Shown: positions 32,568 to 41,125 of the stretch, piece after piece | Layout of the letters: each line of letters starts with the position of its first letter | Position numbering within the stretch: position 1 is the stretch's first letter | Assembly: GCF_001895925.1 (NCBI RefSeq) | Contig: NZ_MPPI01000027.1 | Span: 1-62,909 of the forward strand | DNA: 62,909 bases | Direction: 5' to 3' | Source: Phormidesmis priestleyi ULC007 | GTDB taxonomy: Bacteria > Cyanobacteriota > Cyanobacteriia > Leptolyngbyales > Leptolyngbyaceae | Made by a program: the position numbers and the translations under genes | Notes under the pieces: model-generated | What the model was told of the DNA's origin: nothing | Seen by the model: only the letters and a program-made list of their open reading frames with translations | The model's database searches: none

Positions 32568-34445
32568 CTAAAAATCAACATCCTCTTCATCGTCCTCTTC
32601 AGGTTCCTCCTGTGGCTCAAACGTTTCTGCCACAGGGGGAATGATTGCGATCGACTCAGAATCGATTGGCACATCCAGTTCATCATCTAAATTTACAACG
32701 TCACCATTAAAGGCGTAAGCAAGACTCTTAGCAGCTTTGGTGACTTCATCATCTTCCCAACCTCTAGCTTGAGCGAGATCAGGATTCTCGGCTGCTTCTG
32801 GTTGGGCAAGAGGAGTTGGTTCACTTGACTCGCTGGCTTGTAGCACGATCGCCGGAGCCGGAACTTCTGGCGGTTGCGGACTCGACTCGATCGGGCGACT
32901 GGCTGAAGGATTGGGCTGCTCCATTGACCAAGCAGAATTAGATGCAATAACCTCTGACACTTGCAGCGTGACTTTAACGGCTCTCTTTAACGCTCTAGCA
33001 GATGCCCTACCAAGCAGCGGCACCGTTCGTTGAATCATTTTCACCATCGATTCTCCCCGAACGCCTACGATCACTTCGTTACCGTTAACCGCTAACAGGT
33101 GACAGTTGGCACTGACGATTCCTTTAGTCGATGGGATGTCAACATAACTGAGAATCTGCTGCCAGGTCTGGGCTAACTCATCGTTAGCATCGCTGGGCTG
33201 AGGAGCGGCTACAACGTCTTCAATAACTTGAGGCGCGATCGCAGGTTCAGAAAGGGGCTGAGGGGTTGAAGTGACTTCCTTGACAGCGGGCTTAAAGACG
33301 GGAACTTCTGGAGCTGTAGGTGCGATCGTAGGCTGAGACAAGATGGGTTGACCAATTGCAGTCGGCAATAGCCCCAACAGCGTCAACTCCAACCACAATC
33401 GCGGCTGAGTCGTGTTTTTAAGTTGCAGTTCGCTGCTGCGTAAATGCTGCTGCCCTGCCAAAATGGTGCCTAAATCTTGCGTTTGAGCGAAATTGCAGAG
33501 GTTTTTCCAGGTGGGGGGCGTGATTGCGACTAAATCGCTGCGAGTGGGTGCGGTTTTGGCGATCAGCAAATCGCGGTAAAAGCTGGCAAGGTTTTGCAGC
33601 ACGATCAGTGGTTCTCGTCCCCGATCCATTAATCGCCGCGTGTGGTCAAGCACGGCTTCGGGGTTGCTGGTGGCGATCGCTTCGACCAACCCCATTAAAT
33701 CCTGTTCTGGAACTGCTCCAACTAAATCCCACACGCGATCGACGGTGACTTCACCCGCTAATAAACTCAGTTGATCGAGCAAACTTTCAGCATCACGCAA
33801 CCCACCTTGAGAAATCTGAGCGATCAAATGCAGAGCATCTTTAGCAATAGAAATGCTCTCTTTTTCGGCAATCATTCCTAGATGCTGAACCATCGGCTCT
33901 AACGGAATCCGGCGATAATCAAAGCGCTGACAGCGAGAAATAATCGTCGGCAACACTCGCTGGGGGTCAGTGGTTGCCAAGATAAAAACAACGCGATCGG
34001 GCGGCTCTTCTAAAGTCTTCAACAGCGCGTTAAATGCTGCATTTGAAAGCATATGAACTTCGTCGATCACATACACTTTGTATCGACACTGTACGGGTGC
34101 AAACTGAGCGCGTTCAATTAGCTCACGAATGTTGTCTACTCCTGTATTGCTTGCCGCGTCAATCTCGATCACATCCAGCGCAGAGCCGTTGGTGATGGCT
34201 CGACAGGTTTCACACACGCCACACGGGGCATCGGTCGGCGCGTTTACCGCAATGCAGTTTAGCGATTTGGCAAAAATGCGGGCGCTCGACGTTTTGCCAG
34301 TGCCTCGTGCGCCTGTGAACAAATAGGCAGGAGCAATGCGCTGTTGACAAAGGGCATTTGAGAGCGTGGTGGCGATCGCTTCTTGCCCCACTAGCTGTGC
34401 GAAGGTTTGCGGACGATATTTGTGGTGAAGTGGCTGGTAGGACAT
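32568..34445 (-). CDS. dnaX: DNA polymerase III gamma/tau subunit
   Basis: 625 residues. The AAA+ clamp-loader ATPase is at the N-terminus: YRPQTFAQLVGQEAI, Walker A GARGTGKTSSARIF (about 45-58), four zinc-binding Cys (CIAVNAPTDAPCGVCETC), DEVHML and the sensor TTDPQRV. Domain III ends near 370. The remainder is a Pro/Ala-rich linker and a tau-like end with acidic tail EEPEEDDEEDVDF. No intein interrupts the Walker A region, unlike dnaX genes of some cyanobacteria. It loads the beta clamp at replication forks. It lies convergent with mgdA, two bases apart. Confidence 0.95.
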   Translation of the reverse strand: MSYQPLHHKYRPQTFAQLVGQEAIATTLSNALCQQRIAPAYLFTGARGTGKTSSARIFAKSLNCIAVNAPTDAPCGVCETCRAITNGSALDVIEIDAASNTGVDNIRELIERAQFAPVQCRYKVYVIDEVHMLSNAAFNALLKTLEEPPDRVVFILATTDPQRVLPTIISRCQRFDYRRIPLEPMVQHLGMIAEKESISIAKDALHLIAQISQGGLRDAESLLDQLSLLAGEVTVDRVWDLVGAVPEQDLMGLVEAIATSNPEAVLDHTRRLMDRGREPLIVLQNLASFYRDLLIAKTAPTRSDLVAITPPTWKNLCNFAQTQDLGTILAGQQHLRSSELQLKNTTQPRLWLELTLLGLLPTAIGQPILSQPTIAPTAPEVPVFKPAVKEVTSTPQPLSEPAIAPQVIEDVVAAPQPSDANDELAQTWQQILSYVDIPSTKGIVSANCHLLAVNGNEVIVGVRGESMVKMIQRTVPLLGRASARALKRAVKVTLQVSEVIASNSAWSMEQPNPSASRPIESSPQPPEVPAPAIVLQASESSEPTPLAQPEAAENPDLAQARGWEDDEVTKAAKSLAYAFNGDVVNLDDELDVPIDSESIAIIPPVAETFEPQEEPEEDDEEDVDF

Positions 34446-34765
34446 AAATACTAAAAAGTTCCCTATCTTATAGGGTAATCGATTATCTTCTCACCCCTGG
34501 TTCAATCCTTCAAGGCTGAAAGCGAGTGTGTCATACCAATTTCGGAAGCAATTGTGACGGATCGTTCGATCTGACGGGGCACGGCATGCCCCTACGCTTT
34601 TTGTACGGGCATGGCACTGCCCTCACGCGGATCTGTCGCATTCACAAATCAAATGGGTATCACTCCGAAGAAGTTCCTATCTAGATGCAGACAGACGCTT
34701 CTCAGAGACTCACTACAATAAAGTCATCTATAAATGCTGGGTCATCTCTGACCGATCGAGTCTTT
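34446..34765. repeat. Intergenic stretch with two dispersed palindromes
   Basis: Between dnaX and the next plus-strand gene. 34575-34594 is GGGGCACGGCATGCCCCTAC and 34603-34625 is GTACGGGCATGGCACTGCCC, members of the dispersed GGCA-TGCC palindrome family, placed in tandem. An in-frame extension of the following gene starts at 34685. No other gene is seen. Confidence 0.6.
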
Positions 34766-35497
34766 ATGCACACTGACATCCTTACGCTTCAAGCCTTTTT
34801 GCTGGCGCTCGCTCAAATAGATGGCATCTTGCCCACCGAGTTGCATCAGCAAATTCATGCTCTCGGCACCGCGATCGCCCATGACGAACCAGACGTTGCA
34901 GAGAGAATTCGGCATTTAGTAACGCAGCACGATCGCCTTCATCAACTCTATCAAGATGCCTACGATCGTCTACAGCGCCAATCTCCCAATCAAGAACGCG
35001 CTCAAGCTCTGTTTACAACCTCTAGAACTCCATTACTCACCTGGAAAGAGATTGCCGTTCCGGTGCTGACTGCTGATGACTTTCGATCGGCAGCCAGACA
35101 CCTGCTCAAACGAATGACTAGGCAGAGATCGAGCGCGTCGGGAGCAGAACGGGTGTTTCTCGTGTCATTGCAGCAAGCCGTTTCTGAACTGGATGCTCAC
35201 TCGATCGCTGTGTTGCAAGCCTTAGAAAAACGTCCGCTCACCGTCAAAGGATTGGGTTATGTGACGGGGCATTCACAAGAACAAGCCCAACAGTTAATGC
35301 AAGAACTCTGTCAAGCCGGATATATCGATCGCACCACCAGCAATATTTTGCACAAAGTCTTTCCGGCTTTGGGGAGAAACTTGCAGCAGACCTGCGAAAA
35401 CTTCGATCTCGATACTTACTTTACGCTGACCGCCAGAGGTCATTTTTTGCTGCATCCCGTAATCACCTTTGGACAGCAAATCGGTGGCATCTTGTGA
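34766..35497 (+). CDS. Hypothetical protein with a winged-helix-like segment
   Basis: 243 residues from the ATG at 34766. An in-frame ATG at 34685 adds 27 residues of low-complexity sequence. I do not recognise the family. The N-terminal half is helical (LTLQAFLLALAQIDGILPTE), and the C-terminal part includes KRPLTVKGLGYVTGHSQEQA followed by QQLMQELCQAGYIDR, which reads like a DNA-binding or protein-binding winged helix. No membrane segment. The stop overlaps the GTG start of the next gene (GTGA), so the two are translationally coupled and probably act together. Confidence 0.65.
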   Translation: MHTDILTLQAFLLALAQIDGILPTELHQQIHALGTAIAHDEPDVAERIRHLVTQHDRLHQLYQDAYDRLQRQSPNQERAQALFTTSRTPLLTWKEIAVPVLTADDFRSAARHLLKRMTRQRSSASGAERVFLVSLQQAVSELDAHSIAVLQALEKRPLTVKGLGYVTGHSQEQAQQLMQELCQAGYIDRTTSNILHKVFPALGRNLQQTCENFDLDTYFTLTARGHFLLHPVITFGQQIGGIL

Positions 35498-36225
35498 ACG
35501 AATCATTAGATTGGGAACTGATCACGATCGCCGCCCTGATCGCAGGACTGTTTAACCTTCCGGTGGCGTTTCAAAAGCTAAGACAAACCTGCAAAGGCTT
35601 GCTGTTTTTTGAGCCTTTGAAAAGCCCCGGATTTTGGCTGTGGATTCTGGCTCAGTTGCTATTTCCCTCGATCGTATTTCTGGCGTGGATCACGAATTTT
35701 TTCTCAGTCAAACCAGTTGTAGACGCGATGCTGTTTTTGCGAGCGATCGCTGCTGGGTTTGGCTTCACTGCCTTCTTAAACTCGCGCACCGAAACCGGAT
35801 TTTTGACTCTCGATATTAAAAGTCTCTATGATGGCGTTGTGCGGGTGGGCTTTGCGCTGATTGCCTCTCAAGAAACGCGTCGCACCAAAACTTTTCTGCG
35901 TGCCCTCGAGAAAGAATTGCATCAACCGAGTGCTGATATGTCCGAAGGGTTAAGAAGTCTTCGGGCTTATTTTAGTGCTGACATTGCCCTGACTTTAGAA
36001 GAACGGCAAAAATTTTTGGGCAGCATCAGTCAAGCTTTGTCAGAAATCCAAATCGACAAACAGATCGAAGTCGTTGAAAATCTTTTGCCAGAAGTGCGGC
36101 AGCGAGATCTCGTCGATGCGCTAGAGGGCTTTAAGTGCAGCCCCCAGTTTTTGCAAACCTATCTACCAAGACGATTTGCGCGATCGATCACGTCCGCTGC
36201 CAGCAATCAAGCCCTCCGACTTTAA
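35494..36225 (+). CDS. Hypothetical membrane protein coupled to its upstream neighbour
   Basis: 243 residues starting at a GTG that overlaps the upstream stop by 4 bases. Three hydrophobic segments near 10-30, 47-67 and 78-97 (LITIAALIAGLFNLPVAF, FWLWILAQLLFPSIVFLAWI, AMLFLRAIAAGFGFTAFL) precede a soluble helical C-terminal half (about 110-243) with RTKTFLRALEKELHQ and SQALSEIQIDKQIEVVENLL. No known domain. Cyanobacteria have related proteins of this plan, but no function is established to my knowledge. A sensor or partner role for the upstream winged-helix protein is a guess. Confidence 0.65.
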   Translation: MNESLDWELITIAALIAGLFNLPVAFQKLRQTCKGLLFFEPLKSPGFWLWILAQLLFPSIVFLAWITNFFSVKPVVDAMLFLRAIAAGFGFTAFLNSRTETGFLTLDIKSLYDGVVRVGFALIASQETRRTKTFLRALEKELHQPSADMSEGLRSLRAYFSADIALTLEERQKFLGSISQALSEIQIDKQIEVVENLLPEVRQRDLVDALEGFKCSPQFLQTYLPRRFARSITSAASNQALRL

Positions 36226-36275
36226 TCGGCATCACTCGTGTGCTATCTTAAATTGCTCTTCTAGACCTGGGATGT

Positions 36276-37055
36276 ATGAACTACTCCGCTAAAGTCGATC
36301 GTATCTACACCGATGGAGCCTGTTCGGGCAATCCAGGGCCCGGTGGGTGGGGCACCGTCGCCTATTATGTCAACGGTGCAGTACACGAGATGGGAGGAGG
36401 CGACGCGCAAACTACTAACAACCGCATGGAAATGCAAGCCGCGATCGCTGCCCTTAAGTTTTTGCAAGACTTTGATCAGCAAGACCCGATCGCCCTTTAC
36501 ACTGACAGCGAATATGTCAAAAACGGCATCACTAAATGGATCAAAGGCTGGAAGCAAAAAGGCTGGAAAACTTCGACAGGGAAGCCCGTTCTCAATCAAG
36601 ATTTGTGGGAAATTCTCGACGAACTCAACTCAAAACAAGTCGAGTGGCGCTATGTGCGTGGGCACACTGGAGACATTGGCAACGAACGCTGTGATACGAT
36701 CGCCCGTGCCTTTTCTCTCGGCAAAACCCCTACGTTAAAGACATTCACCGATCAAGTCCAAGAACCTGAGGTTATCATGACGGATGCATCACTGCCCGCG
36801 CCCGTTGATTTGTCAGACTTGCCCCGTGAAGGTCGCGTCGAAAGCCTGCGGCACCTGGTAGAAACGCTGCAAATGGCAGATGAGATTGCCAGCAAAGCTT
36901 ATTTGATCACCAGTTCAGAACTCGCTGACCTGATAGATGTCAACGCCAGTGCCGTCACCAGCCGCGGTGATAACTGGGTTTGGCGCAACTGGGTTGTCTC
37001 ACGGGTGCGACGAGAAGGCAATCAAATTTTGTGGCAGTTAGAAAGAGTGGATTAA
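36276..37055 (+). CDS. rnhA: Ribonuclease HI with a cyanobacterial C-terminal extension
   Basis: 259 residues. The RNase HI domain (about 5-150) has the catalytic Asp in YTDGACSGNPGPGGWG, Glu in NNRMEMQAAIAAL, Asp in YTDSEYV, and the HTGDIGNERCD block with the active-site His and final Asp. It cleaves RNA in RNA:DNA hybrids. Residues about 160-259 are an extra domain (VESLRHLVETLQMADEIASK, VNASAVTSRGDNWVWRNWVV) not found in bacterial RNase HI of about 155 residues. It reads like a helical DNA-binding module. The stop codon lies at the very left end of repeat copy C. Confidence 0.92.
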   Translation: MNYSAKVDRIYTDGACSGNPGPGGWGTVAYYVNGAVHEMGGGDAQTTNNRMEMQAAIAALKFLQDFDQQDPIALYTDSEYVKNGITKWIKGWKQKGWKTSTGKPVLNQDLWEILDELNSKQVEWRYVRGHTGDIGNERCDTIARAFSLGKTPTLKTFTDQVQEPEVIMTDASLPAPVDLSDLPREGRVESLRHLVETLQMADEIASKAYLITSSELADLIDVNASAVTSRGDNWVWRNWVVSRVRREGNQILWQLERVD

Positions 37056-37226
37056 CGTCAGTTCGACAGAAGTGGTTCGTTCCGATTATGGATTCGGGAA
37101 GCCCCCTAAATCCCCCAATTTGAGGGACTTTGAACCAGAAATTTGGCTTGAAGTCCCCCAAATTGGGGGATTTAGGGGGCAGAAGCCGCTGACAACGAAG
37201 CGAAAAAACTCATCGAACTGACGTTT
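37053..37226. mobile_element. Nested-palindrome repeat element, copy C (complete, about 174 bp)
   Basis: Outer ends: TAACGTCAGTTCGACAGAAG on the left and CTCATCGAACTGACGTTT on the right, mutually inverted. The inner part 37101-37180 runs from GCCCCCTAAATCCCCC to GGGGGATTTAGGGGGC with two inner palindromes. The left end overlaps the stop codon of rnhA, so the element supplies or abuts the end of that gene. Confidence 0.85.
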
Positions 37227-37294
37227 GGATTAAGATCGAAAATTAAATGAGCACTGCCGTGCTATGCCCGTAGACAATGAAGGCTTTTTAACCG

Positions 37295-37600
37295 TCATGA
37301 CCCGACACATCGGACTACATTCATTTGCGTTGCATCTGACACAAAGCATACGCCTCCAAACTTGTTTAAGATTGGGTTCAAATTCTCAATCACTGTGTCA
37401 ATCTGCTCAGTAGAGCAAAAGGCAATCACGTAGACATTATCCAAGCTTGAGAAATCATCGGACACAGTGCCACGCACACTTCTTCCAGCCACATTCCGAA
37501 TCACGGTGTATCCCGGAACGCCTGATTTCTCTAGCGCTTTCAGAATTTTATTGAGTTCGACCGAACTCGCCATAATCTCGATGCGTTTAACGACTTCCAT
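37295..37600 (-). CDS. sbtB: SbtB, PII-like regulator of bicarbonate uptake
   Basis: 101 residues with a PII-like ferredoxin fold: VKRIEIMASSVELNKILKAL, GVPGYTVIRNVAGRSVRGT (ligand-binding loop), VYVIAFCSTEQIDTVIENLN, KFGGVCFVSDATQM. SbtB trimers bind adenine nucleotides, including cAMP, and regulate SbtA. The C-terminus here ends NVVRCVGS, without the Cys-x-x-x-x-Cys R-loop reported for the Synechocystis protein. The gene follows sbtA by two bases in the same operon. Confidence 0.9.
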   Translation of the reverse strand: MEVVKRIEIMASSVELNKILKALEKSGVPGYTVIRNVAGRSVRGTVSDDFSSLDNVYVIAFCSTEQIDTVIENLNPILNKFGGVCFVSDATQMNVVRCVGS

Positions 37601-37602
37601 TG

Positions 37603-38574
37603 TTAACTCCAGAACAGATTGATTCCATACAAATAGAGCGGAATTCCCACCAGGATATTAAAGGGGAATGTGACCGCGAGAGCGGTTGAAATATATAAGC
37701 TGGGATTGGCTTCAGGAACCGTCAGCCGCAGCGCCGCAGGAACGGCAATATAAGACGCGCTTGCACAGAGAACGGCAAACAGTAGCGCGTTTCCTTGAGG
37801 CATTTGAATGAGTTTGGCGATCGCAATCCCAACCCCAGCATTGAAGATTGGGATCAGAATCGCAAATGCAATCAAAAACACTCCCGCTTTCTGCAAATCT
37901 TGAATTCTCTGAGCAGCAACCAATCCCATATCTAACAAAAAAAAGGTCAGCGCCCCATAAAACAAACCTTGTGTGAAAGGTTTTAAGACTTCCTCGCCGT
38001 GTTCTCCGGTCAAAATGCCGATGATGATGCTGCCAACCAGCAAAAACACCGAACCGTTAAAAAACGACTCTCGCAAGATTTCTCCCCAGTCAAATTCTTG
38101 TCCGTCTTGATTGTCAGCAAACACTTTTACCAATATTAAACCGACCACGATCGCAGGTGACTCCATCAATGCTAACGCTGCCACCATATATCCGTCAGAG
38201 GCAATGCCAACTTGATCGAGAAACGAGCCAGCCGTGATAAACGTGACGGCACTGATTGAGCCATAAGTTGCGGCGATCGCGGCTGCATTGTAGGGATCTA
38301 ATTTGATTCTTAAAATAAAAAATGTGTAGAGCGGCACGACACACGCCATGAGAATTGCAGCCCCGATCATTAAAAAGACATCTTGAGTAATGCCGCTCTT
38401 AACCAGTTCTGAACCGCCCCTAAACCCGATCGCGATTAGCAAATATAACGAAAATAGCTTGGGAATCGGAGAGGGAATTTCGAGATCAGATTTGACAAAA
38501 ACCGCCAACATTCCTAAAAAGAAGAATAAAACAGGCGGATTCAAAAGGTTAGATACAACTAGGCTGACATCCAT
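37603..38574 (-). CDS. sbtA: SbtA, sodium-dependent bicarbonate transporter
   Basis: 323 residues with about ten hydrophobic segments. Recognisable blocks are LLNPPVLFFFLGMLAVFVKS at the N-terminus, LYLLIAIGFRGGSEL, AAIAATYGSISAVTFITA, YMVAALALMESPAIVVGLIL and CASASYIAVPAALRLTVPEANP near the end, the two inverted-repeat core signatures of SbtA. It imports bicarbonate with sodium across the plasma membrane for the CO2-concentrating mechanism. It is about 50 residues shorter than the Synechocystis protein, mostly in the central cytosolic loop. It heads the sbtA-sbtB operon. Low-CO2 induction is known for the family but not visible here. Confidence 0.93.
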   Translation of the reverse strand: MDVSLVVSNLLNPPVLFFFLGMLAVFVKSDLEIPSPIPKLFSLYLLIAIGFRGGSELVKSGITQDVFLMIGAAILMACVVPLYTFFILRIKLDPYNAAAIAATYGSISAVTFITAGSFLDQVGIASDGYMVAALALMESPAIVVGLILVKVFADNQDGQEFDWGEILRESFFNGSVFLLVGSIIIGILTGEHGEEVLKPFTQGLFYGALTFFLLDMGLVAAQRIQDLQKAGVFLIAFAILIPIFNAGVGIAIAKLIQMPQGNALLFAVLCASASYIAVPAALRLTVPEANPSLYISTALAVTFPFNILVGIPLYLYGINLFWS

Positions 38575-38660
38575 TTGCGGCTCCCGATTCGTTTGCTCAG
38601 GTCACAAATTTTTAGATTACATCACAGCGGCACTCATATTGAGATCTGAGAACGATCAAG

Positions 38661-38688
38661 TAGAGACACGACATGTCATGTCTCTACA
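38661..38688. repeat. Dispersed palindrome GTAGAGACACGACATGTCATGTCTCTAC
   Basis: A near-perfect 28-base palindrome in the gap between sbtA and the split tRNA gene, a member of the dispersed palindrome family. Confidence 0.65.
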
Positions 38689-38773
38689 TCGCGTAAATCA
38701 AACTGGTATAAGTTTTTAAGGATAGCGATCGCTCCCCTTATTTCTGCTTGGCTGCTATAATGCGCTTAACTTT

Positions 38774-39100
38774 GGGGCTGTAGCTCAGATGGATAGAGCG
38801 ACCGCCTCCTGAACAACCGGGCACCTTAGAGGAAACTCTATCGGTGAATGTGATCAAAGTCGGTGAACCCTAAAGAGTCAGCAAACCGTGATTAAATGCC
38901 CAGTTTGCACTTCATGGCAATACCGAGCCAAGCCTAAATTTAGTTGCAGACCAAGGCAGGCATTGATTTAGGAAGGTGTAGAGACTAGACGGTCACCACC
39001 TACAGGCTGCATTGCCCAGGGTGAAGGTATAGTCCAGAGAGTGGGGAAACTCACACAAATCTGAAGCGGTAGGTCGAGGGTTCGAGTCCCGCCAGTCCCG
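38774..39100 (+). tRNA. trnR-CCU: tRNA-Arg(CCU), interrupted by a group I intron
   Basis: Exon 1 is 38774-38810 and exon 2 is 39064-39100. The acceptor stem GGGGCTG pairs with CAGTCCC and the discriminator base is G. The D arm contains TAGCTCAGATGGATAGAGC and the T arm GAGGGTTCGAGTCCC. The anticodon stem ACCGC/GCGGT closes the loop CTCCTAA after intron removal, giving anticodon CCU. The 3' CCA is not encoded. The intron sits between U36 and A37, the usual anticodon-loop site for tRNA group I introns. Confidence 0.93.
38811..39063 (+). ncRNA. Group I intron, 253 nt, in tRNA-Arg(CCU)
   Basis: The intron begins GAACAACCGG after U36 and ends in a G (AATCTG). The conserved R element appears as GAGACTAGACGGTCACC and the S element as GAAGGTATAGTCC, the core of self-splicing group I introns of the tRNA type. 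P- and Q-like segments lie earlier near 38845-38890. There is no endonuclease frame, so it is a minimal intron. Group I introns in tRNA-Leu(UAA), tRNA-fMet and tRNA-Arg(CCU) are known in cyanobacteria, this last one being patchily distributed. Confidence 0.88.
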
Positions 39101-39217
39101 TTGAACTTCTAGACTTCCTGAAAGCCGAAAGGTCTTCAGGAATTTTTTCGGCTAAATCACTGCGAAACGTCTCTAAGGTAGTGTGGAGACAGCGTAATAT
39201 CAAGAATTCAAGACACC

Positions 39218-40024
39218 GTGAATAATAAGAGTTTCGACTGGCGCGCTTCATTAGCGTTAACTCTAGTGAGTATCATTGCTTTGGTTGGCATTAATGCGAT
39301 CGTGATCATCACCCCCGGCGAGGCAGCCGTCCTGAGTGTGTTGGGTAAAGCTCAAGATGGTGTGTTGCTAGAAGGTGTTCACCTCAAGCCGCCGCTCATT
39401 TCAACGGTTGATTTTTATGATTTGACCGTGCAAAAGTTTGAAGTTCCGGCACAGAGTTCGACCAAAGATTTGCAGCAATTGACCGCGAGTTTTGCAATCA
39501 ACTTTCGGCTTGATGCCAGTCAAGTGGTGGTGATTCGTCGCACTCAAGGCTCGTTGCAGAATATTGTCTCGAAGATTATTGCTCCGCAAACTCAAGAGTC
39601 GTTTAAGATCGCTGCGGCTCGACGCACTGTAGAGGAAGCGATCACTAAGCGAGACGAACTTAAACATGATTTTGACATCGCCTTGAGCGAACGTTTGGCA
39701 AAATACGGAATTATTATTCTCGATACCAGCGTTGTCGATCTGACCTTTTCGACTGAGTTTTCAAAAGCGGTTGAAGAAAAACAAATTGCCGAGCAGCGAG
39801 CGCAACGAGCCGTCTACATCGCTCAAGAAGCCGAACAAGAAGCCGAAGCAAATGTGAATCGGGCAAAAGGACAAGCAGAAGCGCAACGATTGCTGCGAGA
39901 GACATTGACTACAGAGTTATTGCAAAAGCAAGCGATCGACAAGTGGGACGGCAAATTTCCACAGGTCATGGGCGGTGATGGCGCACTGCCCTTCATTAAC
40001 CTAGATTTGTCAAAGACGAAATAG
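39218..40024 (+). CDS. Prohibitin/SPFH-domain membrane protein
   Basis: 268 residues starting at GTG 39218. One N-terminal transmembrane helix (SLALTLVSIIALVGINAIVI, about 12-32) precedes a prohibitin-type SPFH domain: TPGEAAVLSVLGKAQDGVLL, EGVHLKPPL, TVQKFEVPAQSSTKDLQQL, IIILDTSVVDLTFS. A C-terminal coiled coil follows (QIAEQRAQRAVYIAQEAEQE, with AKGQAEAQRLL) and a short tail. Prohibitins form ring complexes that scaffold membrane proteins and proteases. In cyanobacteria they are linked to thylakoid maintenance, but none is essential. It is transcribed alone. Confidence 0.9.
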   Translation: MNNKSFDWRASLALTLVSIIALVGINAIVIITPGEAAVLSVLGKAQDGVLLEGVHLKPPLISTVDFYDLTVQKFEVPAQSSTKDLQQLTASFAINFRLDASQVVVIRRTQGSLQNIVSKIIAPQTQESFKIAAARRTVEEAITKRDELKHDFDIALSERLAKYGIIILDTSVVDLTFSTEFSKAVEEKQIAEQRAQRAVYIAQEAEQEAEANVNRAKGQAEAQRLLRETLTTELLQKQAIDKWDGKFPQVMGGDGALPFINLDLSKTK

Positions 40025-40399
40025 CGGCTGCGATCGTCTGCTTTATGGATTAAATAAAGCCGGAATTTTTGTCAGGACACATTAACCCGGCAATGTTTGA
40101 TCTGACATTCCAAATCGTTTCTCTCAAAGCTGAAGAACCGCAGTTTCTAGAGCAATTTACCATTCCGGGAAAGGCGGCTGGGTCTGCCGTTAACCAGGCT
40201 AGCAAATGAAGTATCTCGTGGATCAATGCTTCCTCAATCCTGTGAAAATTCGAGTCGGGCAAGATAACCTCAACACTCATGTCCCAGCGACACTTTACCG
40301 GAACGGAGGGTTCGGGAACCGTTAAAGCCCTGCTCGTTTACGACGGGGATGAAGAATCGGGTTCCCGCGTGGCTGCTTACTCAGTCCCCTTCTTACCTA
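40025..40399. other. Intergenic stretch, no firm gene
   Basis: Two small frames oppose each other: a 38-codon plus-strand frame at about 40094-40210 (MFDLTFQIVSLKAEEPQFLE) and a 76-codon minus-strand frame at 40050-40280. Neither matches a family I know. One of them may be the eroded end of a lost gene. Confidence 0.35.
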
Positions 40400-40961
40400 G
40401 TCCCCTTCTTACTCAGTTGCCTGCGACGGGAAACCCGTCTTCAGCACTGAGCGCTACAGCGGGAACCCCGCTTTCAGGGCTAGGCGCTACGGAGGGAAAC
40501 CCTCCTTCAGGTCTGAGCGCTGCTTCAGCCACAGAGTCATCATTTCAGTCGTCGTTTTAGAGATCGAATGAGTTCTCTTAAAACATCAGTTTGATTTCTT
40601 GCCGATTGTTCGCAGTATTGTTTTAGCAAATCTTTCTCTTCTTGGGTAACACGAAACGTCACGAATATTTCTGGCTTTGACACAACCAATCTACCTCAAT
40701 ATGCGGTATTTTGATTGTAGTGGAGAAGGTAATCAACCACTTAAAAAACCTTGTCGTCGAAAGACACGCTGCACCTTCTTACTCAGTCCCCTACGGAGGG
40801 AAACCCTCCTACAGGGCTGAGCGCTTGACAATTAAATCTATGCGGTTCTACTGCATTGTTCTAGTTTCCACCTCGCAGTAGGTAAAAGATTTAGAGGAGC
40901 TAGACGAGCGCTCAGTGCGCCAGGGCGGGTTTCCCGTCGCAGGCAACTCAGTAAGAATCAG
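40400..40961. repeat. Cluster of GGGAAACCC repeats in direct and inverted orientation
   Basis: A unit with CTCAGTTGCCTGCGACGGGA, AACCCGTC and GCACTGAGCGCT starts near 40405. Variant units follow to about 40530 (CGGGAACCCCGCTTTCAGGG, GAGGGAAACCCTCCTTCAGG). Another unit is at 40790-40827, and an inverted copy with GCGGGTTTCCCGTCGCAGGC is at 40908-40961. Each has a small palindrome of the form GGGxxACCC. The outer copies are inverted to each other and bracket the small RHH gene. The 93-codon plus frame at 40279-40560 is mostly this repeat translated. Confidence 0.7.
40540..40683 (-). CDS. 47-residue ribbon-helix-helix-like protein
   Basis: A short minus-strand gene with a GTG start at 40683 and a GAGG ribosome binding site nine bases upstream. 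The protein begins with a beta strand (EIFVTFRVTQEEK), then two helices (LLKQYCEQSARNQ, TDVLRELIRSL), and ends in basic residues KRRLK. This is the layout of a MetJ/Arc/CopG DNA-binding subunit, as in antitoxins or plasmid-type repressors. No partner toxin is visible next to it. It lies inside a repeat cluster and beside an IS630 remnant, which fits a mobile origin. Confidence 0.6.
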   Translation of the reverse strand: MSKPEIFVTFRVTQEEKDLLKQYCEQSARNQTDVLRELIRSLKRRLK

Positions 40962-41125
40962 TTTTTTTGAGGCATACGCTTCAGAACTAAACAGGACTTG
41001 CGATGGCGCAAATAGGGTAGGGCATACCCAAATTAACGCTTGGGGAGAATCCCACCTCTGGGTTAGAGACTGCAAGGAATCTAATTTAAGTGGTTTCGTT
41101 GAGCCAAGAATCCTCGTACCTTTAG

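Noticed and set aside
32568-34445. Split or intein-bearing dnaX
   Set aside because: The frame is continuous, the ATPase motifs are in normal spacing, and no intein blocks are seen.
40050-40280. Minus-strand frame containing HEILH, resembling a zinc protease motif
   Set aside because: Five residues match by chance. There is no other protease feature and the frame is short.
40279-40560. 93-codon frame with repeated PSSALSATAG-like peptides
   Set aside because: It is the translation of tandem GGGAAACCC repeats, and a better small gene runs the other way at its 3' end.
40400-40961. CRISPR array
   Set aside because: Repeats are palindromic, vary in sequence, have no equal-length spacers, and lie in both orientations.
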